Below, piece after piece: positions 25,811-33,805 of a stretch of DNA of 43,155 bases (its first letter is position 1; every line of letters begins with the position of its first letter). Made by a program: the position numbers and the translations under genes. Under the pieces are notes generated by a model, which worked only from the letters and a program-made list of their open reading frames with translations, made no database searches and was not told where the DNA came from. This stretch comes from Spirulinaceae cyanobacterium SM2_1_0 (GTDB lineage: Bacteria > Cyanobacteriota > Cyanobacteriia > Cyanobacteriales > Spirulinaceae), in NCBI GenBank assembly GCA_012031265.1, contig JAAUTY010000040.1, positions 1 through 43,155 on the forward strand, read 5' to 3'.

Positions 25811-25838
25811 AAGTCAGAAGTCAGAAGTCAGAAGTCAG
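25811..25838. repeat. Heptanucleotide tandem repeat (STRR type), 4 copies of AAGTCAG
   Basis: Four perfect copies of AAGTCAG. This class of short tandemly repeated repetitive sequence is widespread between cyanobacterial genes and its copy number often varies among strains. Confidence 0.85.
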
Positions 25839-25952
25839 AATGCTTGATTTTCAAGGCTTCCAGCAAAGTTGAATCATGTCCTTTTTGAAATAAGCGGCTG
25901 TCTCTCTAAAAGGCGATCTCTAGAACCCTGTCGCTTCCCCAATTACGCTCTC

Positions 25953-26335
25953 TCACTCCGAAGCAGTCAAAGCTTTGAGCAGCAGATTCGTGGTCGCTTC
26001 GGCTGAACCGTCCCCCGTCAGTACTACCGCGACGAAGGTTTGCTCGGTCGCCGAAAATGCCACGACCCACGTCGATAGAAGGTGATGTCCCTGCCAATCA
26101 GTGCCACCATTCGGCGGCAAGCAGTGCGATACCCTCTGGGTGATCGCTAACCCTGCCGATCAACGACCGCACCTTGCACCAGATTCTTGTGGTGGCTGAC
26201 CAAATTGTTGCCCATTGCCATCAGCGATCACGAGTGATCGCGGCTAGCGCAGAACCTCTGCCTCTCGACCAGCAATTCGCGGCTGAACAAAGTCAGCGCT
26301 GGTTCTGTGGTGAGGTTCCCGCTTGCTGCCACAAT
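25953..26335 (-). pseudogene. Possible degraded gene, protein-like remnants in two frames
   Basis: On the minus strand one open stretch, about 26159 down to the TGA at 25953-25955, reads PPNGGTDWQGHHLL, then TWVVAFSATEQTFVAVVLTG and LLLKALTASE. It is rich in features of real protein but has no start codon and is preceded in frame by TGA. Upstream, another frame reads LTTEPALTLFSRELL then a stop, and MAMGNNLVSHHKN followed by a stop. The pieces could be one gene broken by frameshifts and stops. The family was not identified; an exported enzyme is a guess. Confidence 0.28.
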
Positions 26336-26373
26336 GAATCAATGCCGCTTGTGCTGTGAATTGGCGATCGCCC

Positions 26374-27693
26374 ATGTCCCGACCGAAAATTATTGTTCTC
26401 GACGACGACCCGACGGGTTCTCAAACTGTTCACAGTTGCCTGCTACTGATGCGCTGGGATGTAGAGACCTTGCGCTTAGGACTAGCAGACGACGCCCCAA
26501 TTTTTTTCATCCTCACCAACACCCGCGCCCTGACACCGGCACAGGCGACGGCGGTGACGCGGGAGGTTTGTCAGAATCTGCAACAGGCGATCGCCGCCGA
26601 GGGCATCACCGATTTTCTCGTCGTCAGCCGCTCCGACTCCACCCTGCGCGGTCACTACCCGGTCGAAACCGATGTCATTGCCGAAGAACTCGGCCCCTTC
26701 GACGCCCACTTCCTCACACCCGCCTTTTTTGAAGGCGGCCGCTTCACTCGCGACAGCATTCACTACCTGATCGCCGATGGTCGGGAAGTGCCAGTGCATG
26801 AAACGGAATTCGCCCGCGACTCAGTCTTTGGCTACAGCACCAGCTACCTGCCCGCCTATGCCGAGGAAAAGACCCGACAGCGGATTCGTAGTGAGCAGGT
26901 TGAGCGCTTTTTGTTGACAGATATTCGGGCTGGCAGCCAGGAACGCCTGCTGCAACTCAGCGGCAACGTCTGTTGTGTCGTTGATGCCGAGACTCAAGCG
27001 GATCTCGATCGCTTTGCAGCAGATTTGCTCGCCGCCGCCAGCCAGGGCAAGCGCTTCCTCTTTCGCAGTGCCGCCAGCTTGCTCACCTCGCTAGCGCAAC
27101 TCGGCCCGCAACCCGTTGCCGCTGAGGACATGGCGCAGTACGAACGCAGCCGCCAACCGGGAGCCGTGATCGTCGGTTCCCACGTCCGCAAGACGACCGC
27201 ACAATTGAGTGAGTTGCTCCAGGCTCCTGGTGTAGCCCCGATTGAAGTCAATGTGGTGCAACTGCGCGACGCTCCGGAACGCAGTGCCGAATTACTCAAC
27301 AACTTGCTCAGCCATGTTCGCACTGCCTTCGACCGTGGGCAAACGCCCGTCGTCTACACCAGTCGCGAGGAGTTGCAATTTGCCGACGCGCAACAGCGGC
27401 TCGACTTCGGGGCACGGGTCTCGCGTTTGCTGATGGATCTCTTGCAAGGGTTGCCCAGCGAAATCAGCTTCCTGATCAGCAAGGGCGGCATCACCTCCAA
27501 TGACACCCTCAGCACCGGGCTAAACTTGCAGTCCGCGCGCCTTTTGGGGCAAGTGTTGCCCGGCTGCTCGCTGGTGATCACGCCCAATGACCATCCCCAG
27601 TTCCCTAAGTTGCCGGTCGTCCTCTTCCCCGGCAATGTTGGTGACGCGGACGGGTTGGCGATGGTTTATCAGCGCCTGAACAAGGGGCATTGA
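26374..27693 (+). CDS. Four-carbon acid sugar kinase family protein (DUF1537/OtnK-like)
   Basis: A 439-residue cytosolic protein. The N-terminal domain begins with VLDDDPTGSQTV, the family hallmark that binds the sugar acid, with VSRSDSTLRGHYP further on. The C-terminal ATP-binding domain has the conserved SKGGITSNDT and LVITPNDHPQF. Characterised members phosphorylate D-erythronate, D-threonate or related acids. Here there is no partner dehydrogenase, aldolase or isomerase next to it, so the substrate cannot be assigned. The start at about 26374 (MSRPKIIVLDDDPTG) is chosen by homology; an upstream in-frame start at 26356 is possible. It converges with selO with 24 bases between stops. Confidence 0.9.
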   Translation: MSRPKIIVLDDDPTGSQTVHSCLLLMRWDVETLRLGLADDAPIFFILTNTRALTPAQATAVTREVCQNLQQAIAAEGITDFLVVSRSDSTLRGHYPVETDVIAEELGPFDAHFLTPAFFEGGRFTRDSIHYLIADGREVPVHETEFARDSVFGYSTSYLPAYAEEKTRQRIRSEQVERFLLTDIRAGSQERLLQLSGNVCCVVDAETQADLDRFAADLLAAASQGKRFLFRSAASLLTSLAQLGPQPVAAEDMAQYERSRQPGAVIVGSHVRKTTAQLSELLQAPGVAPIEVNVVQLRDAPERSAELLNNLLSHVRTAFDRGQTPVVYTSREELQFADAQQRLDFGARVSRLLMDLLQGLPSEISFLISKGGITSNDTLSTGLNLQSARLLGQVLPGCSLVITPNDHPQFPKLPVVLFPGNVGDADGLAMVYQRLNKGH

Positions 27694-27717
27694 TGCCGGG
27701 TTTACCGGATTGGCGGT

Positions 27718-29133
27718 CTACTGCTTCGCCCAGAGGGTTGCCAGCAGATCGTAGAAAGGCTGCCAGTCATCAGCTTCAGTGATCGACGCCCAGACTGATT
27801 CGATTACAGGACGTAAAAGTGCAGTTTGGGGATTGCGATCGCGCAACTGCTCCCCCACCGTCGCCATCGCCTCCAGCGGCAGATCATTCAGCAACTGGTA
27901 GTACAGCTTGCGCCACGGCTCCCAGGGAGCCGGGTCAAATTCCCCACCGCGCAAAATTTCTGCCCAATCCTTACGCCAGTAGGGATTGAAGTCGCGCGCC
28001 AGTTGAGCAAAAAAGGCATGATAACCAATCTGCGTCTCGTAGAGCAACGCCGTAGTGAGCTGCACCAATTCACGGACAGTTTCGGCAGCAAGTTGGCTCG
28101 CATTCAGACCGAGCCTGGCAACCATCAACTGACGATAGGCGCTGAAATAAGCCTCGTCAAATTCTCCGAGACCCGCTTTGAGGTCACTTTGGTTCATCAC
28201 CAACCGCAGGGGTGTTTGCAGCATTTCCAGGTTCAAGCGGCAAATCCCCGGCTGATTGCCATAGCAATAGCGACCGCCATAGTCAAAGTAGGCAGCGGTG
28301 AAGCGCGGCTCGTAGGTGGGAATAAAGGCGTAGGGGCCATAGTCGAAGCTCTCGCCCGTAATCGACATATTGTCAGTATTGAGCACGGCATGGCAGAAAC
28401 CAGCCGCCGTCCACTGAGCGGCCAGCATCGCCACGCGGCGCACGAGTTCAGCATAGAACTGGGCATCGCGATCTGCCGCCGCCGCCAGATGCGGGTAGTA
28501 AATCTCGATTACATGGTCGAGGAGCTGGCGAATCAAATCCGGACGCTGGATGTATTGCAGGCGCTCAAAAGTGCCGAAGCGGATGTGCGAGCGACTGAAG
28601 CGCACCATTACTGAGGAGCGTGTTGGCGAGGGTTCGTCGCCGCGCCAAAGATCCTCACCAGTCTCCACGAGACTCAGACAGCGAGAGGTGCGGACGCCGA
28701 GCTGGTGCAAAGCTTCCGCCGCCAGCACTTCGCGGACACCGCCCTTGAGCGTCAGGCGACCGTCAGCGGAGCGGGAGTAGGGTGTTTGTCCCGAGCCTTT
28801 GGTGCCAAAGTCATAGAGTTCGCCGTCAGTGCCACGCACCTGCCCGTAGAGGAAGCCGCGCCCATCGCCGAGGTAGGGATTGTACTCGCCGAACTGATAG
28901 CCGTGGTAGCGCAGCGCCAGGAAGGGACGCGGCCCCTGGAGTAGACCAAAAGCTTCGATGAAGTCGCTGTCGCTGACGGCGGCCGGGTCGAGACCGAGAC
29001 GGGGCAACAGGCGATCATTGCGAAAGCGCAGCCGCTGCTGGGGAAATTCTGCCGCCTTGACTGGATCGTAGTATTCTTCGCCCAAGGCTTCGAGGGCGGG
29101 TTCGTAGTCGAGGCTGAGAAATGGGTTGGTCAT
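27718..29133 (-). CDS. selO: Protein adenylyltransferase SelO (YdiU/UPF0061)
   Basis: A 471-residue pseudokinase-fold enzyme that transfers AMP from ATP to Ser, Thr or Tyr of target proteins, linked to redox stress. Family motifs are present: [32 protein letters not shown]-like [16 protein letters not shown], and the active-site [17 protein letters not shown] with Asp254 and Asp264. The usual C-terminal redox cysteine or selenocysteine (a Cys-Ser-Ser type tail) is missing; the protein ends LLATLWAKQ. It is in the family's normal size range. The ATG at 29133 begins [12 protein letters not shown]. It is transcribed toward the DUF1537 gene. Confidence 0.95.
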   Translation of the reverse strand: MTNPFLSLDYEPALEALGEEYYDPVKAAEFPQQRLRFRNDRLLPRLGLDPAAVSDSDFIEAFGLLQGPRPFLALRYHGYQFGEYNPYLGDGRGFLYGQVRGTDGELYDFGTKGSGQTPYSRSADGRLTLKGGVREVLAAEALHQLGVRTSRCLSLVETGEDLWRGDEPSPTRSSVMVRFSRSHIRFGTFERLQYIQRPDLIRQLLDHVIEIYYPHLAAAADRDAQFYAELVRRVAMLAAQWTAAGFCHAVLNTDNMSITGESFDYGPYAFIPTYEPRFTAAYFDYGGRYCYGNQPGICRLNLEMLQTPLRLVMNQSDLKAGLGEFDEAYFSAYRQLMVARLGLNASQLAAETVRELVQLTTALLYETQIGYHAFFAQLARDFNPYWRKDWAEILRGGEFDPAPWEPWRKLYYQLLNDLPLEAMATVGEQLRDRNPQTALLRPVIESVWASITEADDWQPFYDLLATLWAKQ

Positions 29134-29502
29134 AAGCGAGGTTGCACGGCTGCTAAATTGAGTCTCCTTGAGGAGCGAATACGAAGGGCATTTTCGCGTG
29201 AAATAAAGCTAGATTCGTAACAATTACATAGTCTTTTGCGTTCTTCTGTTCATGGCTGAGCCTGTAGCGCGAACAGCACGGAATTTTAAGCAAATTGGGC
29301 TGGCTGATATGATAATCCCTGATTCAATGTCTGATGGGAACATCCCGCTGTGGCAATCTTTAGCCCTGGTTGCTGGAGTATCTCAGCTCCGTATTTGAGC
29401 CACGGATGTAGTACGGTATTCGTGGTCTGCTCAGGATAAACGCAGGCACTGGTTGCCTAGAGAGTGATAGCCAGAATAGTTACAGTGTAAAGCGTTGAAC
29501 CG

Positions 29503-29718
29503 ATGAGTCACTCCAGAGGCTCCCACTGCTAGAGTGAGCAAACGGTCAAGAATGGCAGAGCCACGCTGAAAGATGGCTGTCAGCAACTGTGCTATCTGTG
29601 CCGCGAGTGTGGGAAACGATTCAACGAACGAACCAACACGCCGATGGCACACCTGAGAACTAAGGCTGCTTTCAGTTCGTCACCGTCGCGGAGAGGTAGA
29701 TGCCAGTCGTCGGGTTAG
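29503..29718 (+). pseudogene. Truncated transposase remnant (zinc-ribbon N-terminus)
   Basis: From ATG 29503 the frame reads MSHSRGSHC, an in-frame TAG at 29530-29532, then SEQTVKNGRATLKDG, YLCRECGKRF and NERTNTPMAHLRT. This matches the zinc-ribbon start of an IS1/IS6-type transposase, in which C-x2-C pairs precede a FNERTxTPMA-LRT segment. After LRT similarity stops, and the frame ends at 29716-29718. The DDE catalytic domain is absent. The piece is a decayed insertion sequence; no terminal repeats were found. Confidence 0.65.
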
Positions 29719-29882
29719 GCGATCGTCAGCTTTTGCATCCTTTGATTATAAAGCTGGGAAAGTGGACAACAAGGAAAGGCAAATTCAACCTCCAATGGTG
29801 ATTTGGGTAGAGCGCCAGGCAGATCAGAATGTCAAGCTTCGACCCTGGATCGAGCCGCTTACCTTCCAAGCCATGTACGAAA

Positions 29883-29908
29883 AGCGCTGGCGCGATCGCG
29901 CCAGCGCT
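29883..29908 (-). terminator. Intrinsic terminator of bicA, with HIP1 at its centre
   Basis: A perfect 26-base palindrome (AGCGCTGGCGCGA and its complement) is followed on the minus strand by TTTTCG. It starts 34 bases after the bicA stop codon. The HIP1-like CGCGATCGCG core forms the tip of the stem. Confidence 0.82.
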
Positions 29909-29942
29909 GGATGCAATCTCACAGTCTAGAAGTAACGAGCGC

Positions 29943-31691
29943 TTACTTAACGGCTGCCGTCTCTGCTGCCGCTGCGTTCGTCGCAGCTGAACCACCAATC
30001 GTACCTTCGCGCTCCAGCAAGGCGATCGCCTCGCGCATCGCCTCGAGACGGGTGTTGACGCGATTTTGTTGCGGCAGCCGATCGAGGATATCGAACTTCT
30101 GCAAGCGCTTGCGAACCTTGTCATCGCCACCCGCGATGAAGACCGCCAGCGACTTTTGATAGGCCGCATCGATCGTCTTCTCGAGAGCGAGCGTTGCCGT
30201 CACGCCCAAGAGGGGGACATGGTTCAGGTCAATGACGAGAACCTTGTAATTGTCGAGAATCGCCTCGCGCTGGGTGATCGCTTTCGCGGCCCCGAAGCTC
30301 ATTGGGCCGCCGAGGTCGAGCAACAACAGCTTGCCGCGCGCTTTTTGCATCAGGGCGCGTACCTCCTGGTCGGCGATCGCCTCGTCATCTGGGTTATCCA
30401 CCGCCTTGACCTGCGTGGCTTGGATGTCGGCTAAGCGCTTGATCGTCAAGATATTCGCCACGAAGACACCAACCCCGACTGCCGTGATCAGGTCGTAGAA
30501 GACCGTCATCAGCATGACGCCATACATGATCGCCGCCGCCCGCAGCGAGAGGTTGTGCGCCCGCCGCAAGAACTTCCAGTCCATGATGTCGATGCCGACC
30601 TTGAAGGCAATCCCGGCAAGCACGGCCATCGGGATGCTCTCGGTCAGCGGCGCAGCCCAGAGCACGATGATGAGCATGATCAGAGCGCGGGTCAGACCGG
30701 AGAGCGCCGTGCGACCCCCCGCTTGAATATTGACCACCGTACCCATAGTCGCGCCCGCACCCGGCAAGCCACCGCAGAGACCAGAGACCAAGTTGCCAAT
30801 GCCTTGACCAATCAGTTCTTTGTCAGAGTTGTGCTGGGTCTGGGTGAGACTGTCGGCAATCACTGCCGTGAGCAGCGAGTCGATGCAGCCCAGCATCCCC
30901 AGCACCAAGCCATCGATGACCATGGTGTTCAGTTGGTCAGGCGCGAAGGTCGGGATTTGGAATTGGGGCAATCCCATCGGGATGCTGCCGCCCGCAAAAC
31001 TGTCACGAATGCGACTGATATCTGCATCGCCGAAGACGAGCACCGAGACGACTGTGCCAATCACCAAGGCGATTAGCTGGGGAGGCACGAAGCGCTTCAC
31101 TGGTCTGGGTGTGAGGAAGAGCAGGGCAACGGTGAAGAGACCCAAACCAGCCGCTACGCCATGATCACCGAGGTTGCTCAGCACTTGGGGAAAAGCGCGC
31201 AGTGCTCCTAGGACACCGCCATCAGGATTTGCCTGACCCAGCATCGGGCCGAACTGCAAAACGATCAGGATCAAACCAATCCCCGACATGAAGCCAGAGA
31301 TAACGGTGTAGGGCATGAGCGTGACGTATTTGCCCAAGCGTAGTGCCCCGAAAATAATTTGAAACACACCGGCGAGCATGACCACCGTGAAAGCCATAGC
31401 CAGACCGTTATCAGGATTACTGGCCGTTAAGCCCGTGACTACAGCGGTCATCACCACCGTCATCGGGCCGGTGGGTTCTGAGATCAGGGTCGGCGTGCCG
31501 CCAAACAGTGCCGCGAAGAAACCGACGAGAACAGCGCCCCAGAGGCCTGCGACCGGGCCGACACTGGAGGTCGTCCCGAAGGCAGTAACACCGAAGGCCA
31601 GCGCCATTGGTAGGGCAATTACGGCAGCAGTAATGCCGCCGAAAATATCGCCCCGCACATTGCGAAAGTGAATGCGGTTAGCGATTTGCAT
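29943..31691 (-). CDS. bicA: SulP-family bicarbonate transporter, BicA type
   Basis: A 582-residue membrane protein of the SulP/SLC26 family. By recall the first 200 residues closely resemble BicA of Synechococcus PCC 7002, a sodium-dependent, high-flux bicarbonate importer: RNVRGDIFGGITAAVIALPM, LWGAVLVGFFAALFGG, TLISEPTGPMTVVMTAVV and GKYVTLMPYTVISGFMSGIG. The fold has 12-14 membrane helices, then a cytosolic STAS domain at about 445-560 (LLLLDLGGPMSFGAAKAI, VLVIDLNHVPLLGVTATLAL). The ATG at 31691 starts MQIANRIHF as in other BicA. There is no ribosome site of note. The inverted repeat AGATT-GA-AATCT about 20 bases ahead (31709-31720) could be a LysR-type site. It is downstream of hflX behind a terminator. 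Confidence 0.9.
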   Translation of the reverse strand: MQIANRIHFRNVRGDIFGGITAAVIALPMALAFGVTAFGTTSSVGPVAGLWGAVLVGFFAALFGGTPTLISEPTGPMTVVMTAVVTGLTASNPDNGLAMAFTVVMLAGVFQIIFGALRLGKYVTLMPYTVISGFMSGIGLILIVLQFGPMLGQANPDGGVLGALRAFPQVLSNLGDHGVAAGLGLFTVALLFLTPRPVKRFVPPQLIALVIGTVVSVLVFGDADISRIRDSFAGGSIPMGLPQFQIPTFAPDQLNTMVIDGLVLGMLGCIDSLLTAVIADSLTQTQHNSDKELIGQGIGNLVSGLCGGLPGAGATMGTVVNIQAGGRTALSGLTRALIMLIIVLWAAPLTESIPMAVLAGIAFKVGIDIMDWKFLRRAHNLSLRAAAIMYGVMLMTVFYDLITAVGVGVFVANILTIKRLADIQATQVKAVDNPDDEAIADQEVRALMQKARGKLLLLDLGGPMSFGAAKAITQREAILDNYKVLVIDLNHVPLLGVTATLALEKTIDAAYQKSLAVFIAGGDDKVRKRLQKFDILDRLPQQNRVNTRLEAMREAIALLEREGTIGGSAATNAAAAETAAVK

Positions 31692-31812
31692 AGGGTTTGG
31701 CTTAGATCTAGATTGAAATCTGGATTCCCAGTTAGTTGATTAAGAGGATGTCTGAAAAGTCGGCCGTCACTCGGGCAAGATAGGTGTTTCAGTAAAATTG
31801 ACAGGGTTGGCT

Positions 31813-31846
31813 AGAAAACTCAGCCTCTGGATTGCGGGAGGCTGAG
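31813..31846 (-). terminator. Intrinsic terminator of hflX
   Basis: A 9-bp stem CTCAGCCTC/GAGGCTGAG (31819-31827 with 31838-31846) is followed on the minus strand by TTTTCTAG. It lies about 120 bases after the hflX stop and separates hflX from bicA transcription. Confidence 0.65.
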
Positions 31847-31968
31847 CCAACAGGTTCTGAGCAATGTCCGAGCAATATCCCCGTGGCTATTCAGCTTGGG
31901 GGAGATGGTCGCCATTTTATCAAAGAGGTGCGATCGCTTGAACAATGATTCACATCGCAAAACACGGG

Positions 31969-33750
31969 CTAAACCAGGCAGTGCAGCACCAAACGGCTGA
32001 GGCGATCGCGCAATGTCGCCAGCCCGAGGCGATCGCGCGCGGCGATAAAAGCGGCATCGGGAAATAGAGACTTCGCCATATTCACCGCCTCCGTCGGGGC
32101 GGCATCGAGCTTGTTGAAGGCCAGCAACATCGGCCCCGTCGCAGCGGGCATTTCTGCCAAAATCGCCTTCACGGCGGCAATCTGATCCGACCAAGCGGGA
32201 TGCGAGAGATCGACGACGTGCAAGAGCGCATCGGCCTCAGTGACCTCCTCCAGCGTCGCTCGGAAAGCATCGACCAGCGCGGGGGGTAGGTCTTGGATGA
32301 AACCGACGGTATCGGTCAGCAGCACTGTGACCGTTTCTCCTGTCTCCGGAGCGGTCAGGGGCAGGCGGCGGGTCGTCGGGTCAAGCGTGGCAAATAGTTG
32401 GTCAGCGGCATAGGCATCGGCACTGGTGAGGGCATTGAGCAGCGTCGATTTGCCCGCATTGGTGTAGCCGACGATGGCGATCGTCGGGACTTCCTGGCGC
32501 TGACGCTGCTGGCGCAGGCGGCTGCGGTGGGCTTGCAGCTCATTCACCTCGCGCTGCAAGCGGGCAATGCGGCGACCGATGGCGCGGCGCTCCGTCTCTA
32601 GCTTGGTTTCACCGGGGCCGCGGGTGCCGATGCCGCCGCCGAGTCGGGACATGGCTTGGCCGCGGCCGGTCAGACGCGGCAGCATATATTCCAACTGTGC
32701 CAGCTCGACTTGGAGCTTACCGGCGCGGGACTGGGCCCGCTGCGCGAAGATGTCGAGAATGACTTCGGTACGATCGATGACCCGTACTCCACAGCGGCGT
32801 TCTAGATTTCGCACCTGGGCGGGTGAGAGGTCGCGGTCGAAGGTGATGAGACTGATACCCAGGGTCTGCACGGTGAGCGCGATCTCGTCTACTTTGCCCG
32901 CGCCGATGACCGTCTGGGGGTGGGGACGCGATCGCCGCTGGCGCACCGTCTGCAAAACTTCGCCCCCGGCTGTATCGACTAATCGTGCCAACTCCGCCAG
33001 ACTGTCTTCAAATTGCGGCGCGGTCATCGCCTCGGTGTGCAGGCCGACGAGTAGGACGCGGTCGTGGCTGGGATCGACCTGCTGCGCCACATACTCGCGA
33101 CGAAACTCAGCTTCGAGGTTTTCAACTAGATCGAGAAAGTCTTGTTTGGTCAGGGCCTCCAAGCTCAGGGGTGTCGAAACCTGCCACTGCGGCTGATCGA
33201 GGACTTCTGGGTCGCTCTGGGGCACGAGATGCGCTAGATAAGCAGCTTCGACATAGCCGGTCGCGCCGCCGCCGCGCCGCTCGAAGCCACTGCCGGTCAG
33301 CGCCAGCATTACCAGGGCATCGAGTCGCTGAATTGCCATCGCCGTCAAGCTATCATTGCCGGGGGCGGCTTCTTTCAGCTTCGTTGCCAGACAGCGGATG
33401 CCGCAGAGTCGCTCGGCCCCGTAACGCGGCAGTTCGAGCAGCGGAATCTGGGTCTGACGCGGCGAGCCAACCCCGACGCGAATCACTTGACCGCGACGGT
33501 TGATGTAGGTGCAGACGGGCTGCTGGAGGTCAGTGCTGATGGCGGCGAGACGCTGGGCGAATTCTGGCGTTGTGAAGCGATCGCCTGGTAAACGTTGCTG
33601 GTAGAGCCGCCGCAACTGCTTCACCTGACTGGATTTGAGTCCCTGGAGGTTGCCGTAGATCGTTTCGATAAGAGGTTTGTAGTAATCCTGTAGTTGTCGA
33701 TTGTAGCGAATGTACTGGCGCTTCGGGGGGGTCACCCGCGACAGACTCAA
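31969..33750 (-). CDS. hflX: GTPase HflX, ribosome-associated
   Basis: A 593-residue GTPase that splits stalled or heat-damaged ribosomes. The N-terminal half carries the cyanobacterial HflX extension (GNLQGLKSSQVKQLRRLYQQ, PRYGAERLCGIRCLATKLKE), then the HflX domain (SRPHPQTVIGAGKVDEI, RVIDRTEVILDIFAQRA, GGGIGTRGPGETKLETERR). The GTPase domain follows: G1 GYTNAGKST, G3 DTVGFIQDLP, G4 NKLD. A coiled linker (REVNELQAHRSRLRQQRQ) joins them. The start is TTG at 33750 by lack of any better choice; no ATG is present before the conserved part, where homologues often begin near IETIYGNLQG. The C-terminus after G5 is short. Confidence 0.94.
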   Translation of the reverse strand: MSLSRVTPPKRQYIRYNRQLQDYYKPLIETIYGNLQGLKSSQVKQLRRLYQQRLPGDRFTTPEFAQRLAAISTDLQQPVCTYINRRGQVIRVGVGSPRQTQIPLLELPRYGAERLCGIRCLATKLKEAAPGNDSLTAMAIQRLDALVMLALTGSGFERRGGGATGYVEAAYLAHLVPQSDPEVLDQPQWQVSTPLSLEALTKQDFLDLVENLEAEFRREYVAQQVDPSHDRVLLVGLHTEAMTAPQFEDSLAELARLVDTAGGEVLQTVRQRRSRPHPQTVIGAGKVDEIALTVQTLGISLITFDRDLSPAQVRNLERRCGVRVIDRTEVILDIFAQRAQSRAGKLQVELAQLEYMLPRLTGRGQAMSRLGGGIGTRGPGETKLETERRAIGRRIARLQREVNELQAHRSRLRQQRQRQEVPTIAIVGYTNAGKSTLLNALTSADAYAADQLFATLDPTTRRLPLTAPETGETVTVLLTDTVGFIQDLPPALVDAFRATLEEVTEADALLHVVDLSHPAWSDQIAAVKAILAEMPAATGPMLLAFNKLDAAPTEAVNMAKSLFPDAAFIAARDRLGLATLRDRLSRLVLHCLV

Positions 33751-33805
33751 TGAACGCTTATCCTAGGAAAGGTGCAAAGCGAGCCAGAGCAGCCGGGAGC
33801 TGAGA

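Larger units (their letters stand above)
25784..26373. other. Long intergenic region with repeats and a possible gene remnant
   Basis: These 590 bases follow the pst operon. They hold a heptamer repeat at 25811-25838 and, on the minus strand, broken protein-like stretches at about 25953-26335 marked separately. No intact gene is seen. A promoter for the DUF1537 gene should lie in the last part but was not identified. Confidence 0.5.
29134..29942. other. Long intergenic region with transposase remnant and terminator
   Basis: These 809 bases lie between the starting end of selO and the terminating end of bicA. They hold the selO promoter region (unmarked), a broken transposase start at 29503-29718 and the bicA terminator at 29883-29908. 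The first 360 bases are more AT rich than the neighbourhood and hold no credible gene. Confidence 0.5.

Noticed and set aside
27826-28614. A 262-codon plus-strand frame
   Set aside because: Fully antisense to selO, which has all its family motifs; this is a GC-driven shadow.
30555-31076. A 173-codon plus-strand frame
   Set aside because: Fully antisense to bicA, low-complexity and rich in Arg, Asp and His.
32567-33196. A 209-codon plus-strand frame
   Set aside because: Fully antisense to hflX, with Arg/Ser/Pro bias and no domain.
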